DNA from: Streptomyces sp. NBC_00457
GTDB taxonomy: Bacteria > Actinomycetota > Actinomycetes > Streptomycetales > Streptomycetaceae
NCBI RefSeq assembly: GCF_036014015.1
Contig: NZ_CP107905.1
Location: 868,001-932,000, forward strand
Length of the DNA stretch: 64,000 nt
Direction of reading: 5' to 3'
Program-made: the position numbers and the translations under genes
Shown here: positions 17,300-26,162 of the stretch, piece after piece
Position numbering within the stretch: the stretch's first letter is position 1
Layout of the letters: every line of letters begins with the position of its first letter
The notes under the pieces: model-generated
What the model was told of the DNA's origin: nothing
The model's input: the letters and a program-made list of their open reading frames with translations, nothing else
Database searches by the model: none

Positions 17300-18118
17300 A
17301 TGACAGCCACGGACATCGGCGCCGCCGGCGCTCCCATCCTGACCGAGGCAGGCCTGAATCGCTTCCGGGAGGACGGCTTCACGGTCGTACGGAAGCTGTT
17401 CGGTCACGACGAGATCGACCGGTTGTGCGCGCAGTTCACGGCGCTGCACGCGGCCGGGCCGGTGCCGGGGCACTTCGAGCCGCGTCCGTCCAGCGACCCG
17501 CTGCTCACCCACCCGAGAGTGATGCACCCGCATGTGATCAACGACCTGGCGCGGCGCGTGCTGCTGGATGCACGGCTGCGTGAGGTGCTGGAGGTGCTGC
17601 TGGGCGAGGAGGTGCTGGCCGCGCAGAGCATGTTCTACTTCAAGCCGCCGGGCGCTCGGGGTCAGGCGCTGCACCAGGACAACTTCTATCTGCGGGTCGA
17701 GCCGGGCACCTGCGTGGCCGCGTGGATCGCCTGCGATGTGATCGACCGGGACAACGGCGGGCTGGAGATCGTGCCGGGCACGCACCGGATGGACATCTTC
17801 TGTCCCGAGGAGGCGGACGAGGAGCTGTCCTTCGCACGGGAGTACGTGCCGCCGCCGCCCGGTCTGTCGCCCGTGCCCGTCGACATGGAGCCGGGAGACG
17901 TCCTGTTCTTCAACGGCAGCCTGGTGCACGGGTCGCAGCCGAATCGCACCGCCGATCGGTTCCGGCGGTCCTTCATCGCCCACTACGTCGGCCGGTCGGC
18001 CGAGCGCATCGGGCAGCACTACCGCACGCTGACGATGAGCGGGGAGCGGGTGCGGCTGCCGGAGAGCGAGGGGGCGGGGCCGTGCGGCAACGCATTCGCG
18101 GCGCACGGGCCCCATTAG
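17300..18118 (+). CDS. phytanoyl-CoA dioxygenase (PhyH) family protein
   Basis: A 272-residue non-haem Fe(II)/2-oxoglutarate oxygenase. The metal-binding H-x-D is in ALHQDNFYLR (about residues 118-127), the distal histidine in GSLVHGSQPNRT, and the 2-oxoglutarate arginine in FRRSF. The length is normal for the family. ATG start preceded by CGAGGAG. The adjacent divergent AraC-type regulator probably controls it. Many bacterial PhyH enzymes hydroxylate small metabolites, and the substrate cannot be inferred from sequence. Transcription runs into dispersed repeat copy B. Confidence 0.92.
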   Translation: MTATDIGAAGAPILTEAGLNRFREDGFTVVRKLFGHDEIDRLCAQFTALHAAGPVPGHFEPRPSSDPLLTHPRVMHPHVINDLARRVLLDARLREVLEVLLGEEVLAAQSMFYFKPPGARGQALHQDNFYLRVEPGTCVAAWIACDVIDRDNGGLEIVPGTHRMDIFCPEEADEELSFAREYVPPPPGLSPVPVDMEPGDVLFFNGSLVHGSQPNRTADRFRRSFIAHYVGRSAERIGQHYRTLTMSGERVRLPESEGAGPCGNAFAAHGPH

Positions 18119-18184
18119 GCCGTCTGTTGGCTGCGGGTTCGTGGGGGCTGATCGCGCAGTTCCCCGCGCCCCTGAAGGGGCGCT
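18119..18184 (+). repeat. dispersed intergenic repeat, copy B (short form)
   Basis: This copy sits between the converging PhyH and aldo-keto reductase genes. It contains TCGCGCAGTTCCCCGCGCCC followed by the mirrored GGGGCGC, and closely matches copy A. It is a probable bidirectional end of transcription. Confidence 0.82.
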
Positions 18185-19153
18185 TCAGTGGCCGATGATT
18201 GGATGCGGATCGTACGGCTGCTCCAGCTCCTCGATCTCCTTGTCGCTGAGCCGGAGTTCGACTGCCGCCGCCGCGTCCTCGATGTGCTGCGGCTTGGCCG
18301 CGCCGACGATCGGTGCGGCCACGGTGTCCTGGTGGAGGAGCCAGGCGAGGGCCACCTGGGCGCGCGGGATGCCGCGGTCGTTCGCGATGCGCGTGACCGC
18401 CTCGACCACCGTGCGGTCGCTCTCGGGGTAGAGGCGGCTGCCGAAGTTGTCGTTGGCGCTGCGCTCGGTGACCGTGCCCCAGTCGCGGGTGAGCCGGCCG
18501 CGGGCGAGGGGGCTCCAGGGCAGTACGCCGACGCCCTGGTCGGCGCAGAGGGGCAGCATCTCGCGCTCCTCCTCGCGGTAGAGGAGGTTGTAGTGGTTCT
18601 GCATGGAGACGAACTTGGTCCAGCCGTGCCGCTCCGCCGTGTACTGCATCTTCGAGAACTGCCAGGCGTACATCGAACTCGCCCCGATGTAGCGGACCTT
18701 GCCCGCCTTCACCAGGTCGTGCAGCGCCTCCATGGTCTCCTCGACCGGCGTGTGCGCATCGAAGCGGTGGATCTGGTAGAGGTCGACGTAGTCGGTGCCG
18801 AGGCGGCTGAGGCTGTGGTCGATCTCCGTCATGATCGCCTTGCGGGAGAGGCCGCCGCCGTTGGGTCCTGGCCGCATCCGGCCGTTGACCTTCGTCGCCA
18901 GCACGATCTCGTCGCGCTGGGCGAAGTCCCGCAGCGCCTTGCCGACGATCTCCTCGCTCGTGCCGTCGGAGTAGACGTTCGCGGTGTCGAAGAAGTTGAT
19001 CCCGGCATCCAGCGCCTGCCGGATCAGCGGGCGTGACGCCTCCTCGTCGAGGGTCCACTCGTGCACGCCGCGGTCCGGCAGGCCGTAGGTCATGCAGCCC
19101 AGACAGATCCGCGAGACGTCCAGGCCCGTCGAACCGAGCTTCACGTACTGCAT
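18185..19153 (-). CDS. aldo/keto reductase
   Basis: A 322-residue NADPH-dependent TIM-barrel oxidoreductase. The catalytic tetrad is visible: Asp and Tyr in FFDTANVYSDG, Lys in VLATKVNGR and His in LYQIHRFD. The C-terminal nucleotide-binding segment includes IVGAAKPQHIEDAAAA. ATG at 19153 with GGAG about nine bases upstream; the longer frame to 19306 adds no recognisable sequence. It is most like the general-stress group of aldo-keto reductases that reduce aldehydes and ketones; the substrate is unknown. It diverges from the GH114 lipoprotein gene. Confidence 0.93.
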   Translation of the reverse strand: MQYVKLGSTGLDVSRICLGCMTYGLPDRGVHEWTLDEEASRPLIRQALDAGINFFDTANVYSDGTSEEIVGKALRDFAQRDEIVLATKVNGRMRPGPNGGGLSRKAIMTEIDHSLSRLGTDYVDLYQIHRFDAHTPVEETMEALHDLVKAGKVRYIGASSMYAWQFSKMQYTAERHGWTKFVSMQNHYNLLYREEEREMLPLCADQGVGVLPWSPLARGRLTRDWGTVTERSANDNFGSRLYPESDRTVVEAVTRIANDRGIPRAQVALAWLLHQDTVAAPIVGAAKPQHIEDAAAAVELRLSDKEIEELEQPYDPHPIIGH

Positions 19154-19312
19154 CGTTGCTGCTCCTGCCTTCGGGGGTGGCTGGCTACACAGGGGAGCGT
19201 ACGTCGTCCGTCCCGCCCGCTCCTCCCCCATCGATCCCCTCCGGACAGCGCGATCCCCGCTTGACGGCCCTGGCCCGCGGGCGATTTGATCACCGACGTG
19301 CCGCACAACGGA

Positions 19313-20119
19313 ATGGCTGTCCCCCGCGTCGCAGCTCTCGCCACCGTCGCGGGCCTTCTCTCCCTCGCCATGACGGCCTGTGGGTCCGCCGAAGAGGCCA
19401 CGTCCTCACGGGTGCGGCTCCCGCCACGCCACGCCGGCTTCGACTACCAGATCGGCGGCCCCTACAAGCCCCCGTCCGGCGTCCGCATCGTCGCCCGCGA
19501 CCGTACGGCGTCCCCGGCACCCGGCCTGTACAACATCTGCTACGTCAACGCCTTCCAGGCCCAGCCGGACGCCGAGCGGTCGTGGCCCGCCGACCTGCTG
19601 CTGCGCGACGCGGACGGCGAGGTGGTCGTCGACGAGGACTGGGACGAGGCGCTGCTCGACATCGGTACCGCGGCCAAGCGCGAGCGGATCGCCGCACGGG
19701 TGGGCGAGTGGATCGACGGCTGCGCCGACAAGGGCTTCGACGCCGTCGAGCCGGACAACTACGACAGCTACAGCCGCTCGAACGGCCTGCTCACCGCGGA
19801 CGACGCGACCGCTTTCATCGCCCTGCTGTCCCGGCACGCCCATGCCCGGCACCTCGCCATCGGCCAGAAGAACACCGTGGAGCTGGCCGGGCAGCGGAAG
19901 AAGGCCGGGCTCGATTTCGCGGTCGCGGAGGAGTGCGGTCAGTACGACGAGTGCGGGGTCTACGCCGAGGCCTTCGACGACCGGGTGGTCGACATCGAGT
20001 ACACCGACAGCGGCCTGCGGAAGGCCGTTTCGGGCTTCGGCGACCGGCTGAGCATCGTGCGCCGGGACGTGATGGTGTCGACTCCGGGCAGCGAGGGCTA
20101 CGTCCGCCGGACGCGCTGA
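19313..20119 (+). CDS. GH114-family lipoprotein (endo-alpha-1,4-polygalactosaminidase-like)
   Basis: About 268 residues. A lipoprotein signal ends at LAMTAC, then a TIM-barrel domain of the GH114/TM1410 type follows (FDYQIGGPY, YNICYVNAFQAQPDAE, DKGFDAVEPDNYDSYSR, GQKNTVELAG, FAVAEECGQYDECG). Acidic residues in AVEPDN and AEECGQ are the expected active-site acids. Family enzymes cleave galactosaminogalactan-type polymers; here the product would be anchored to the outer membrane face. The start is uncertain: GTG at 19298 and TTG at 19286 are in frame, and none has a clear ribosome site. Confidence 0.82.
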   Translation: MAVPRVAALATVAGLLSLAMTACGSAEEATSSRVRLPPRHAGFDYQIGGPYKPPSGVRIVARDRTASPAPGLYNICYVNAFQAQPDAERSWPADLLLRDADGEVVVDEDWDEALLDIGTAAKRERIAARVGEWIDGCADKGFDAVEPDNYDSYSRSNGLLTADDATAFIALLSRHAHARHLAIGQKNTVELAGQRKKAGLDFAVAEECGQYDECGVYAEAFDDRVVDIEYTDSGLRKAVSGFGDRLSIVRRDVMVSTPGSEGYVRRTR

Positions 20120-20241
20120 ACACCCGTTGCTGCCTGCAGGTGACCGCCCGGCGTGGGAGCCGTCGGGCGATCCGCGGGGTCCCGCATTCTCGGTGCAGAC
20201 GACCGGCGTCCGGCCGGTCGGGGCCGTGCGGGAGGCACAGG

Positions 20242-21081
20242 GTGCGAACACGTCCGACAACGCTGAGGACACTGATCGGGGCCGCGGTGCTGGTGCTCGC
20301 CGTGGTCTCGCCGGCCTGGGGGCGGCCGATCCCTGAGCAGGGTCCGGTGGCCGAGCCCCCGGCCACCCTGTGCGCGCCCGCGGGAACCCTGCGCGGAACG
20401 GGCGGACAGCAGGCCTCGGTCAGCCTGTGCACGGGCAGCGGCACCCCGATGATGGCGGTCTCGGCGCCCGCGACCTGCCGCCGCTCCGCCTGTCTCACCT
20501 CGGGCACCTGGACGGCCCGCCGCGACGGGGCGACGGTGGCGTCCGGGCCGCTTCCCGGTTCGCACGCCTACCCGGGCCCGGGGACCTACGACATCGAGGC
20601 CGACGTCCGGGTACGGTCCGCGCCCGCGGATGTGGATCTGCGCGGCACCGTCCGCGCCACGCTCACCCTGACCGCGCCGAAGCCGGAGCCGACGCACAGC
20701 GTCCGGGTCGACCGCACCACGCTGCGGTCCGGCTCGGTGACCACGCTGGCGTACACCGTCTCGCGGGACAGCGACCGCGGTGACGGCAGCGCGCGTTTCG
20801 GGCTCATCGGGGAGGAGGCGTCCGGGGTGGAGCTGACCACGTCCGACGCCCGCTGCGTCAATCCGCTGGTCGGCCGCCACCCGTCGACGACCCGTCAGTC
20901 GCACGCCCTCGACTGCGCGCTCACCGACCTTCAGCCCGGGCGTCCGGCCAAGGTCGTCGTGCGGGTCGCGGTGCCGGACGGGTGCTCCACCGTCGTCTCC
21001 AAGCTGGGCTACTGGATGCCGCAGGGGCAGGCCGTGTACACCGGCGGCATGCTCGTGGGGCCGACGGTCGGCTGCCGGTAG
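20242..21081 (+). CDS. secreted protein of unknown function
   Basis: A 279-residue exported protein starting at GTG 20242 with GGAGG seven bases upstream. Residues 1-25 form a signal peptide (RTLIGAAVLVLAVVSPAWG). The mature part appears to be beta-rich, with two Ig-like segments (about 35-150, and about 155-279 opening with HSVRVDRTTLRSGSVTTLAY) and several cysteines (LCAPAG, SLCTGSG, TCRRSAC, RCVN, LDCAL, DGCST, GCR) likely in disulfides. I do not recognise the family. It ends one base before the stop of the convergent flavoprotein gene. Confidence 0.75.
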   Translation: MRTRPTTLRTLIGAAVLVLAVVSPAWGRPIPEQGPVAEPPATLCAPAGTLRGTGGQQASVSLCTGSGTPMMAVSAPATCRRSACLTSGTWTARRDGATVASGPLPGSHAYPGPGTYDIEADVRVRSAPADVDLRGTVRATLTLTAPKPEPTHSVRVDRTTLRSGSVTTLAYTVSRDSDRGDGSARFGLIGEEASGVELTTSDARCVNPLVGRHPSTTRQSHALDCALTDLQPGRPAKVVVRVAVPDGCSTVVSKLGYWMPQGQAVYTGGMLVGPTVGCR

Positions 21082-21082
21082 G

Positions 21083-21613
21083 TCAGCGCTCAAGAAGGTC
21101 GAGTGCGTGCTCCCAGCGGAACTCCGGCCGCCTGCCGTGCTCGTCCGGCTCCCCGGAGTAGGGCTCGCCGAAGCGGACGCCCATGCCGCGCAGCCGGGTG
21201 AGGCTGTCCTGGTAGGCGGGGTGGGCGGCCAGGGCGTCGGACACGCAGGGCAGGGCGGCGATCGGGACGCCGAGGCCGTATGCCTCGCACAGGGTGGCCA
21301 CGGCGAGGGTGTCGGCGAGGCCCGCCGCCCACTTGTTGACGGTGTTGAAGGTGGCGGGCGCGACCACGACGGCGTCGGGCGGCGGGAAGGGGCGGGGATC
21401 GCCCGGGGTCCGCCAGGCGGAGCGGATCCGGCGCCCGGTCTGCGCCTCGACCGCGGCGGTGTCGAAGAAGCCGTTCATGGCGACGGGGGTCGCGATGACG
21501 CCGACCTCCCAGTCCCGTTCCTGCGCGGCGGTGATCAGCTTGCTGACCTCCGCGGCGATCCCGGCCGCGCAGACGACGACGTAGAGGAAGGGCTTCCCGG
21601 CCTGTTCGGTCAC
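21083..21613 (-). CDS. flavoprotein (HFCD/phosphopantothenoylcysteine decarboxylase-like)
   Basis: A 176-residue protein of the flavoprotein family that includes PPC decarboxylase and the lantibiotic decarboxylase EpiD. The N-terminal FLYVVVCAAGIAAEVSKLI matches the flavin-binding start, and VVVAPATFNTVNKWAAGLAD matches the conserved A-P-A-T-xN-T-xNK segment. It is shorter than CoaBC and lacks the synthetase half. GTG start. It may decarboxylate a small thiol or peptide substrate (inference). It is followed in the same direction after nine bases by no gene of its operon; upstream lies the DUF1348 gene ten bases away, so those two are probably co-transcribed. Confidence 0.85.
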   Translation of the reverse strand: MTEQAGKPFLYVVVCAAGIAAEVSKLITAAQERDWEVGVIATPVAMNGFFDTAAVEAQTGRRIRSAWRTPGDPRPFPPPDAVVVAPATFNTVNKWAAGLADTLAVATLCEAYGLGVPIAALPCVSDALAAHPAYQDSLTRLRGMGVRFGEPYSGEPDEHGRRPEFRWEHALDLLER

Positions 21614-21622
21614 CCGGGAACC

Positions 21623-22081
21623 CTACTCAAGCGGGAAGGACCGCCCGCGTTCGCTGTCGGGCCGGGCGCCGAAGATCCGCCGCTCCCGCTCCTCGATCGG
21701 CACGTCGTTGATGCTGGCCTCCCTCCGGGTCATCAGCCCGTGTGCGTCGAACTCCCAGAGCTCGTTGCCGTACGAGCGCCACCACTGGCCGTCCGCGTCC
21801 CGGCACTCGTACTGGAAGCGGACCGCGATGCGGTCGCCGTCGAAGGCCCACAGGTCCTTGCGCAGCGCGTAGTCCCGCTCGCGCTCCCACTTGGCGGTGA
21901 GGAAGTCGACGATCTGCGCGCGGCCGGTGACGAAGGTGCCGCGGTTGCGCCAGACCGAGTCCGGCGAGTAGGCGAGCGAGACCCGCTGCGGGTCGCGGCT
22001 GTTCCAGGCGTCCTCGGCGGCCTGGACCTTCTGTGCGGCGGTCTCCCGGGTGAACGGCGGCAGGGGCGGTCGGGCGGTCAC
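21623..22081 (-). CDS. DUF1348 (SnoaL/NTF2-like) protein
   Basis: A 152-residue NTF2-fold protein of the DUF1348 family ([22 protein letters not shown]-like [15 protein letters not shown], then [15 protein letters not shown] and [11 protein letters not shown]). GTG start with GAGGAG six bases upstream. It is divergent from a TetR gene, with two GAGAACG palindromes between them, and is the likely target of that repressor. Family members are small cytoplasmic proteins of unknown activity. Confidence 0.9.
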   Translation of the reverse strand: MTARPPLPPFTRETAAQKVQAAEDAWNSRDPQRVSLAYSPDSVWRNRGTFVTGRAQIVDFLTAKWERERDYALRKDLWAFDGDRIAVRFQYECRDADGQWWRSYGNELWEFDAHGLMTRREASINDVPIEERERRIFGARPDSERGRSFPLE

Positions 22082-22100
22082 GATGTCTCCTCGATCAGGC

Positions 22101-22118
22101 GGAGAACGTGCGTTCTCC
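22101..22118. promoter_or_regulatory. TetR operator site 1
   Basis: GGAGAACG-TG-CGTTCTCC is a perfect 8-2-8 palindrome, 20 bases upstream of the DUF1348 start. The same half-site recurs in the neighbouring palindrome. Confidence 0.8.
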
Positions 22119-22137
22119 CGGCTGGCTGCTACGGTAG

Positions 22138-22153
22138 GAGAACGCTCGTTCTC
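22138..22153. promoter_or_regulatory. TetR operator site 2
   Basis: GAGAACG-CT-CGTTCTC is a perfect 7-2-7 palindrome, 36 bases centre to centre from site 1 and 22 bases upstream of the TetR start. The arrangement suits autorepression together with repression of the divergent DUF1348 gene. Confidence 0.8.
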
Positions 22154-22174
22154 ACGTCAAGGAGTGGTCGCCCC

Positions 22175-22729
22175 ATGGACAGCGCAGTCGCCCGGGAGCA
22201 GGCACTGGACGCCGCGGAGGAGCTGTTCTACGGGCGGGGCATCCAGTCCGTCGGCATGGACGACATCCGCGGCGCGTCGGGCGTCTCGCTCAAGCGGCTC
22301 TACCAGCTCTTCCCGGCGAAGGAGCAGCTGGTCGAGGCGTATCTGGAGCGCCGGGACGTGCGCTGGCGCGGGCGGCTGGCCGAGTTCGTGGCCGGGCACG
22401 AGGACCGCGAGCAGCGGATTCTCGCCGTCTTCGACTGGCTCGAGCGGTGGTTCGGCGAGCCCGGTTTCCGCGGCTGCGCGTGGATCAACTCGTACGGCGA
22501 GCTGGGCGCGACGTCCACCCGGGTGGCGGAGCGGGTCCGGGCGCACAAGGAGGCGTTCCGGGACTACGTCGGAGGGCTGGTGGCCGACGCGGGGCGGGAC
22601 TCCGCGTTCGCCTCGGCCGTGTATCTGCTGGCCGAGGGCGCCATGGTCACGGCGGGGATCACCGGGAGCACGGCGCCCGCGGCTCAGGCACGGGAGGCGG
22701 TACGGCTGTTGCTCGCGTCCTGCGAGTGA
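22175..22729 (+). CDS. TetR-family repressor
   Basis: A 184-residue regulator. The N-terminal helix-turn-helix is clear (ALDAAEELFYGRGIQSVGMD, then SLKRLYQLFPAKEQLVEAYL); the C-terminal ligand domain contains AWINSYGELGAT, resembling the regulators that often control SnoaL-like or hydrolase genes. ATG with AAGGAG ten bases upstream. The two GAGAACG palindromes in the divergent gap are its probable operators. The inducing ligand is unknown. Confidence 0.92.
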   Translation: MDSAVAREQALDAAEELFYGRGIQSVGMDDIRGASGVSLKRLYQLFPAKEQLVEAYLERRDVRWRGRLAEFVAGHEDREQRILAVFDWLERWFGEPGFRGCAWINSYGELGATSTRVAERVRAHKEAFRDYVGGLVADAGRDSAFASAVYLLAEGAMVTAGITGSTAPAAQAREAVRLLLASCE

Positions 22730-22742
22730 CGGCGGGCCGGGG

Positions 22743-22943
22743 TCAACTCCCCGTGTCGGACACCGTGATGGCGCTGACCGGGCAGGCCCGGGCCGCCTCC
22801 CGCACCAGGGGATCACCGCCGCCGTCCTCCTTGCCCGGCAGCAGGCTGCTGAATCCGTCGTCGTCCTGAGTGAAGACGTCCGGGGCGGTCAGGGCACACA
22901 TGCCCGCGCCGATGCAGACGTCCGTGTCGATGTCGATATGCAT
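22743..22943 (-). CDS. 3Fe-4S ferredoxin
   Basis: A 66-residue ferredoxin of the kind that feeds electrons to bacterial P450s. The cluster ligands are in CIGAGMC and ACPVSAI: in the first motif the second cysteine position is Ala-Gly (C-x2-G-x2-C), which indicates a 3Fe-4S cluster. The acidic profile is typical. It lies 12 bases downstream of the P450 stop on the same strand, so the two form an operon and a redox pair. Confidence 0.93.
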   Translation of the reverse strand: MHIDIDTDVCIGAGMCALTAPDVFTQDDDGFSSLLPGKEDGGGDPLVREAARACPVSAITVSDTGS

Positions 22944-22955
22944 GAGGGGAGCCTC

Positions 22956-24143
22956 TTACCAGGTCACGGGGAGTTCCAGCATCCCCTGGACCGTGTCGCC
23001 GGGTTTGAAGGGGATCTCGTCCGCCGGGGCGGCGAGACGCAGCCCGGGCAGGCGGTCGAGCAGGGCGTGCAGGGCGATCTCCAGCTCGGCGCGGGCCAGG
23101 TTCTGCCCCAGGCACTGGTGGATACCGAAGCCGAACGCGACGTGGTGGCGGGCCGGGCGGTACCAGTCCAGGGTGTCGGGATCGGCGTAGACGGATTCGT
23201 CGCGGTTGATGACGGAGGTCGAGAAGAGGACGCCGTCGCCTTCACGGATCTTGGTGCCGTCCACCTCTATGTCCTCGGTGGCTCGGCGCAGCAGCCCGTC
23301 CGCGATCGACAGCACGCGCAGCAGTTCCTCGACCGCGGTGGGGAGCAGGGCCGGATCAGCGCGCAACTCGGCCAGGCGTTCGGGGTGTTGGAGGAGGGTG
23401 TAGGTGCCGAGCGAGATCATGTTGGCGGTCGTCTCGTGGCCCGCGACGAGCAGGATGACCGCCAGGGAGATCAGCTCCTGCCGGGTCGGCGTCCCGTCGC
23501 CCAGGTGGACGAGGTCGTCGAGGAGGCCGTCGCCGGGCTCGGTCTGCTTGCGGTCGATCAACTCGCCGAAGTACGCCTCCAGTCGGGCGCGCGCGTCCTG
23601 CGTGTCGGCGGCCGTCGGGCCGCGCAGCAGCCGTCGTGACTGTTCCTCGAAGAAGTCGTGGTCGGCGTAGGGGACGCCGAGCAGCGCGCAGATCACCATC
23701 GAGGGCACGGGCAGCGCGAAGGCGGTCACCAGGTCGGCGGGCGGTCCCTGCGCGATCATCGCGTCGAGCCGCTCGTCCACGAGCTGTCCGATTCGCGGGC
23801 GGAGTTCGGCGGCACGCCTGAGGGTGAATCCGGGGATCACCTTGCGCCGCTGGGTGCGGTGCTCGGGGTCGTCGACGCCCAGCAGAGCGGTCCTGCGGTC
23901 GCGGACCCCCGCGAAACGGGCGGTGGGTGCCGGGAAGTCGGGGTGGGTCCGATCGCTCGACAGACGGGGGTCGGCGAGCAGGTCGCGGGCGAGGGCGTGG
24001 CCGGTGACCAGCCAGGCCGGGCGGCCGTCGTAGAGCGTGATCCGGGCGAGGGGGCGGGCGGAGCGCAGCGGGTCGTAGGCGGTGGGCGGCTGATAGGGGC
24101 AGGTCCGGTCCTGCGGGAAGGCGACGGGTTCCGTTTGCGTCAT
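22956..24143 (-). CDS. cytochrome P450, CYP105-like
   Basis: A 395-residue class I P450. The oxygen-activation helix has AGHETTANM, the K helix has ELLRVL (ExxR present), and the haem loop reads FGFGIHQCLGQNLARAEL with the thiolate cysteine. These match the CYP105 style of Streptomyces. The ATG at 24143 is chosen; the open frame to 24185 has no family sequence. It is co-transcribed with the downstream ferredoxin. CYP105 enzymes hydroxylate varied natural products and xenobiotics; the substrate here is unknown. Confidence 0.92.
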   Translation of the reverse strand: MTQTEPVAFPQDRTCPYQPPTAYDPLRSARPLARITLYDGRPAWLVTGHALARDLLADPRLSSDRTHPDFPAPTARFAGVRDRRTALLGVDDPEHRTQRRKVIPGFTLRRAAELRPRIGQLVDERLDAMIAQGPPADLVTAFALPVPSMVICALLGVPYADHDFFEEQSRRLLRGPTAADTQDARARLEAYFGELIDRKQTEPGDGLLDDLVHLGDGTPTRQELISLAVILLVAGHETTANMISLGTYTLLQHPERLAELRADPALLPTAVEELLRVLSIADGLLRRATEDIEVDGTKIREGDGVLFSTSVINRDESVYADPDTLDWYRPARHHVAFGFGIHQCLGQNLARAELEIALHALLDRLPGLRLAAPADEIPFKPGDTVQGMLELPVTW

Positions 24144-24441
24144 GGGGGCCTCGCAGACGATGGAGTGCCTCGTTCCGTCCGCCATTGGATGCCCTGGGCA
24201 TCTACTGCGGCCACATCAAGTTCGGCCAGATCACCCGGCCGCGCGATATGGCCGGGGATCGCCGTCGTCCCGATGCCATGACGTAGCGCCGCGGGGAAAT
24301 TCGCTTGTCGGTGCGCGGTCGCCGCCCGCAGAATCCGGCCATGCCTATGACCCGTTCCTCGCTGCCGTCGACCGCCGCCGTTCGTCCGGTGCGGTACCAG
24401 CAGCAGCCCGGCTGCCCCCGGAGGCCGACGCTTCCCGCGTC
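24144..24441. other. gap between P450 and LysE genes
   Basis: A 298-base gap between divergent genes. I see no gene, palindrome or conserved promoter that I can support. ATGs at 24341 and 24347 are out of frame with the LysE gene. Confidence 0.5.
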
Positions 24442-25074
24442 ATGACCGGCGCACTCGTCGCGGGCCTGATCGCGGGCTACGGCATCGCCGTGCCCGTCGG
24501 TGCAGTCGGGGCCTACCTGGTTTCCCTGTCCGCCCGTACCTCGCTGCGCATCGGCTCCAGCGCCGCGCTCGGTGTCGCGACGGCCGACGGGATCTATGCG
24601 CTGGCGGCCATGGCCGGGGGCTCCGCGCTCGCCCTCGCGCTGGAGCCGGCGCTGGTGCCGCTGCGGTGGGCGTCCGTGCTGGTGCTGATCGCGCTGGCGG
24701 TCTGGGGCGCGGTCACGGCCGTACGCCGGTACCGGGGCCGTCGGCTCACCACCCGGTCCGCGTCCCCTCCCCCGGGCCCCGCGCGGGCGTATCTCGGGCT
24801 GCTCGGCATCACGCTCCTCAACCCCACCACCGTCATCTACTTCGCCGCCCTCGTGCTCGGCACCCGGACGGCGGACCCGATGCCGCCCCTGGATCAGGCG
24901 GTGTTCGTGCTCGCCGCCTTCCTCGCGTCCGCGAGCTGGCAGCTGCTGCTCGCCGGGAGCGGCGCGCTGCTAGGACGGGCGCTGACCGGGCGGCGGGGCC
25001 GGCTGGCGACCGCGCTGGTGTCGAGCGCGGTGATGCTGGCGCTCGCCGTACGGATGCTGGCGACGCCCGCGTGA
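24442..25074 (+). CDS. LysE-family exporter
   Basis: A 210-residue membrane protein with six predicted helices. The N-terminal GYGIAVPVGAVGAYLVSLSA is the LysE/RhtB signature, and NPTTVIYFAALVLG is the conserved second-half motif. Members export amino acids or related small solutes with proton exchange. ATG at 24442. It converges on a SnoaL-like gene with a 12-base gap. Substrate unknown. Confidence 0.9.
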   Translation: MTGALVAGLIAGYGIAVPVGAVGAYLVSLSARTSLRIGSSAALGVATADGIYALAAMAGGSALALALEPALVPLRWASVLVLIALAVWGAVTAVRRYRGRRLTTRSASPPPGPARAYLGLLGITLLNPTTVIYFAALVLGTRTADPMPPLDQAVFVLAAFLASASWQLLLAGSGALLGRALTGRRGRLATALVSSAVMLALAVRMLATPA

Positions 25075-25086
25075 CGGGCACAGGCG

Positions 25087-25521
25087 TCACGGCGCGAAGG
25101 CGCGGGCGACGGCGAGACTGTCCTCGTACACGTGGTGCCGGACGACCAGCCCGTCCTCGACGGTGAGGTGCAGGGCGAATCTGGCGCGATACGGGCGCCC
25201 GGTGGCTTTGGCGGTCTGCCGGATCTCGCCGAGCACCACGGCATCGGCGCCGTCCACCAGGATGCGCTCGATCTCCGTGGCGGCCTCGCCGGGGACGTGA
25301 TGCGCGGCGAGTTCCCGGTAGTGGGCGGCCGCGTCGGCGCGGGTCGAGCGGGGTCGGATCCACGGGGTGGCGGTGCGGCCGTGCTCGTCCTCGGGCCAGC
25401 TCAGCTTCCAGTCGGACCCTTCGGCGTACAGCTCGGCGATGCGCTCCGCGTCGCCCCGGCCGATCCGCAGCAGCAGTTCCTCCACCACGGCGCGGGTCGT
25501 CATGTCGGTGCTCTTCGTCAT
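25087..25521 (-). CDS. SnoaL-like (NTF2-fold) protein
   Basis: A 144-residue single-domain NTF2-fold protein (VVEELLLRIGRGDAERIAEL, then DWKLSWPEDEHGRTATPWI and HLTVEDGLVVRHHVYEDSLA). Family members include polyketide cyclases, limonene-epoxide-hydrolase-like enzymes and non-enzymatic ligand binders. ATG at 25521 with GAGAGG six bases upstream; a second ATG at 25503 is possible. Nothing nearby identifies its role. Confidence 0.88.
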   Translation of the reverse strand: MTKSTDMTTRAVVEELLLRIGRGDAERIAELYAEGSDWKLSWPEDEHGRTATPWIRPRSTRADAAAHYRELAAHHVPGEAATEIERILVDGADAVVLGEIRQTAKATGRPYRARFALHLTVEDGLVVRHHVYEDSLAVARAFAP

Positions 25522-25697
25522 GGTGGGCCTCTCGTCCGGCGGGGTCGGTCACGACTGTGCCGGAGGCGGCCGGGCCGGGGCGATTACCGCCGAAGTAATG
25601 GACACGGCGGGTTCAGGGCACCGGGTATGGATGAAACCCGTGCGGACCGGTGTTGACTGGGCTGCACATGAGTTGGCCGACCGAGGAACGGAATGCC

Positions 25698-26147
25698 ATG
25701 CCTCTTGAGGGAGAGTACGAACCCAGCCCGGAGCAGTGGGTGCGCGACCAGGTGGAGCTGTACGAGAGTTCCGGCGGCACCAAGGGAACGACCCTGATGG
25801 ACACGGGAATGCCCGTCATCCTGCTGACGACCCGTGGCGCGAAGAGCGGGAAGCTCCGCAAGACGCCGCTGATGCGCGTGGAGCACGAGGGACGCTACGC
25901 CGTCGTCGCCTCGCTCGGCGGTGCTCCCAAGCACCCCGTCTGGTACTTCAACGTCAAGGCCGACCCGCAAGTCGAGCTCCAGGACGGCCCGGCCAAGCGG
26001 GACATGACGGCCCGTGAGGTGACCGGCGCGGAGAAGGCCGAGTGGTGGGAGCGTGCGGTGGCGGCATATCCGCCGTACGCCGACTACCAGAAGAAGACCG
26101 ACCGGGAGATTCCCGTGTTCGTGCTGGAGCCGTCCGACGGCGGGTGA
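25698..26147 (+). CDS. F420-dependent nitroreductase-family (DDN-like) protein
   Basis: A 149-residue split beta-barrel protein of the deazaflavin-dependent nitroreductase family. Conserved features include [20 protein letters not shown] (F420 phosphate contacts), [17 protein letters not shown] and the C-terminal [16 protein letters not shown]. These enzymes use reduced F420 to reduce quinones or nitro compounds at the membrane side. ATG at 25698, preceded by GAGGAACGGAA; an ATG at 25668 is in frame but has no ribosome site. It is followed by two hairpins, the second terminator-like. Confidence 0.92.
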   Translation: MPLEGEYEPSPEQWVRDQVELYESSGGTKGTTLMDTGMPVILLTTRGAKSGKLRKTPLMRVEHEGRYAVVASLGGAPKHPVWYFNVKADPQVELQDGPAKRDMTAREVTGAEKAEWWERAVAAYPPYADYQKKTDREIPVFVLEPSDGG

Positions 26148-26162
26148 CCGCGCGAAAAATCT

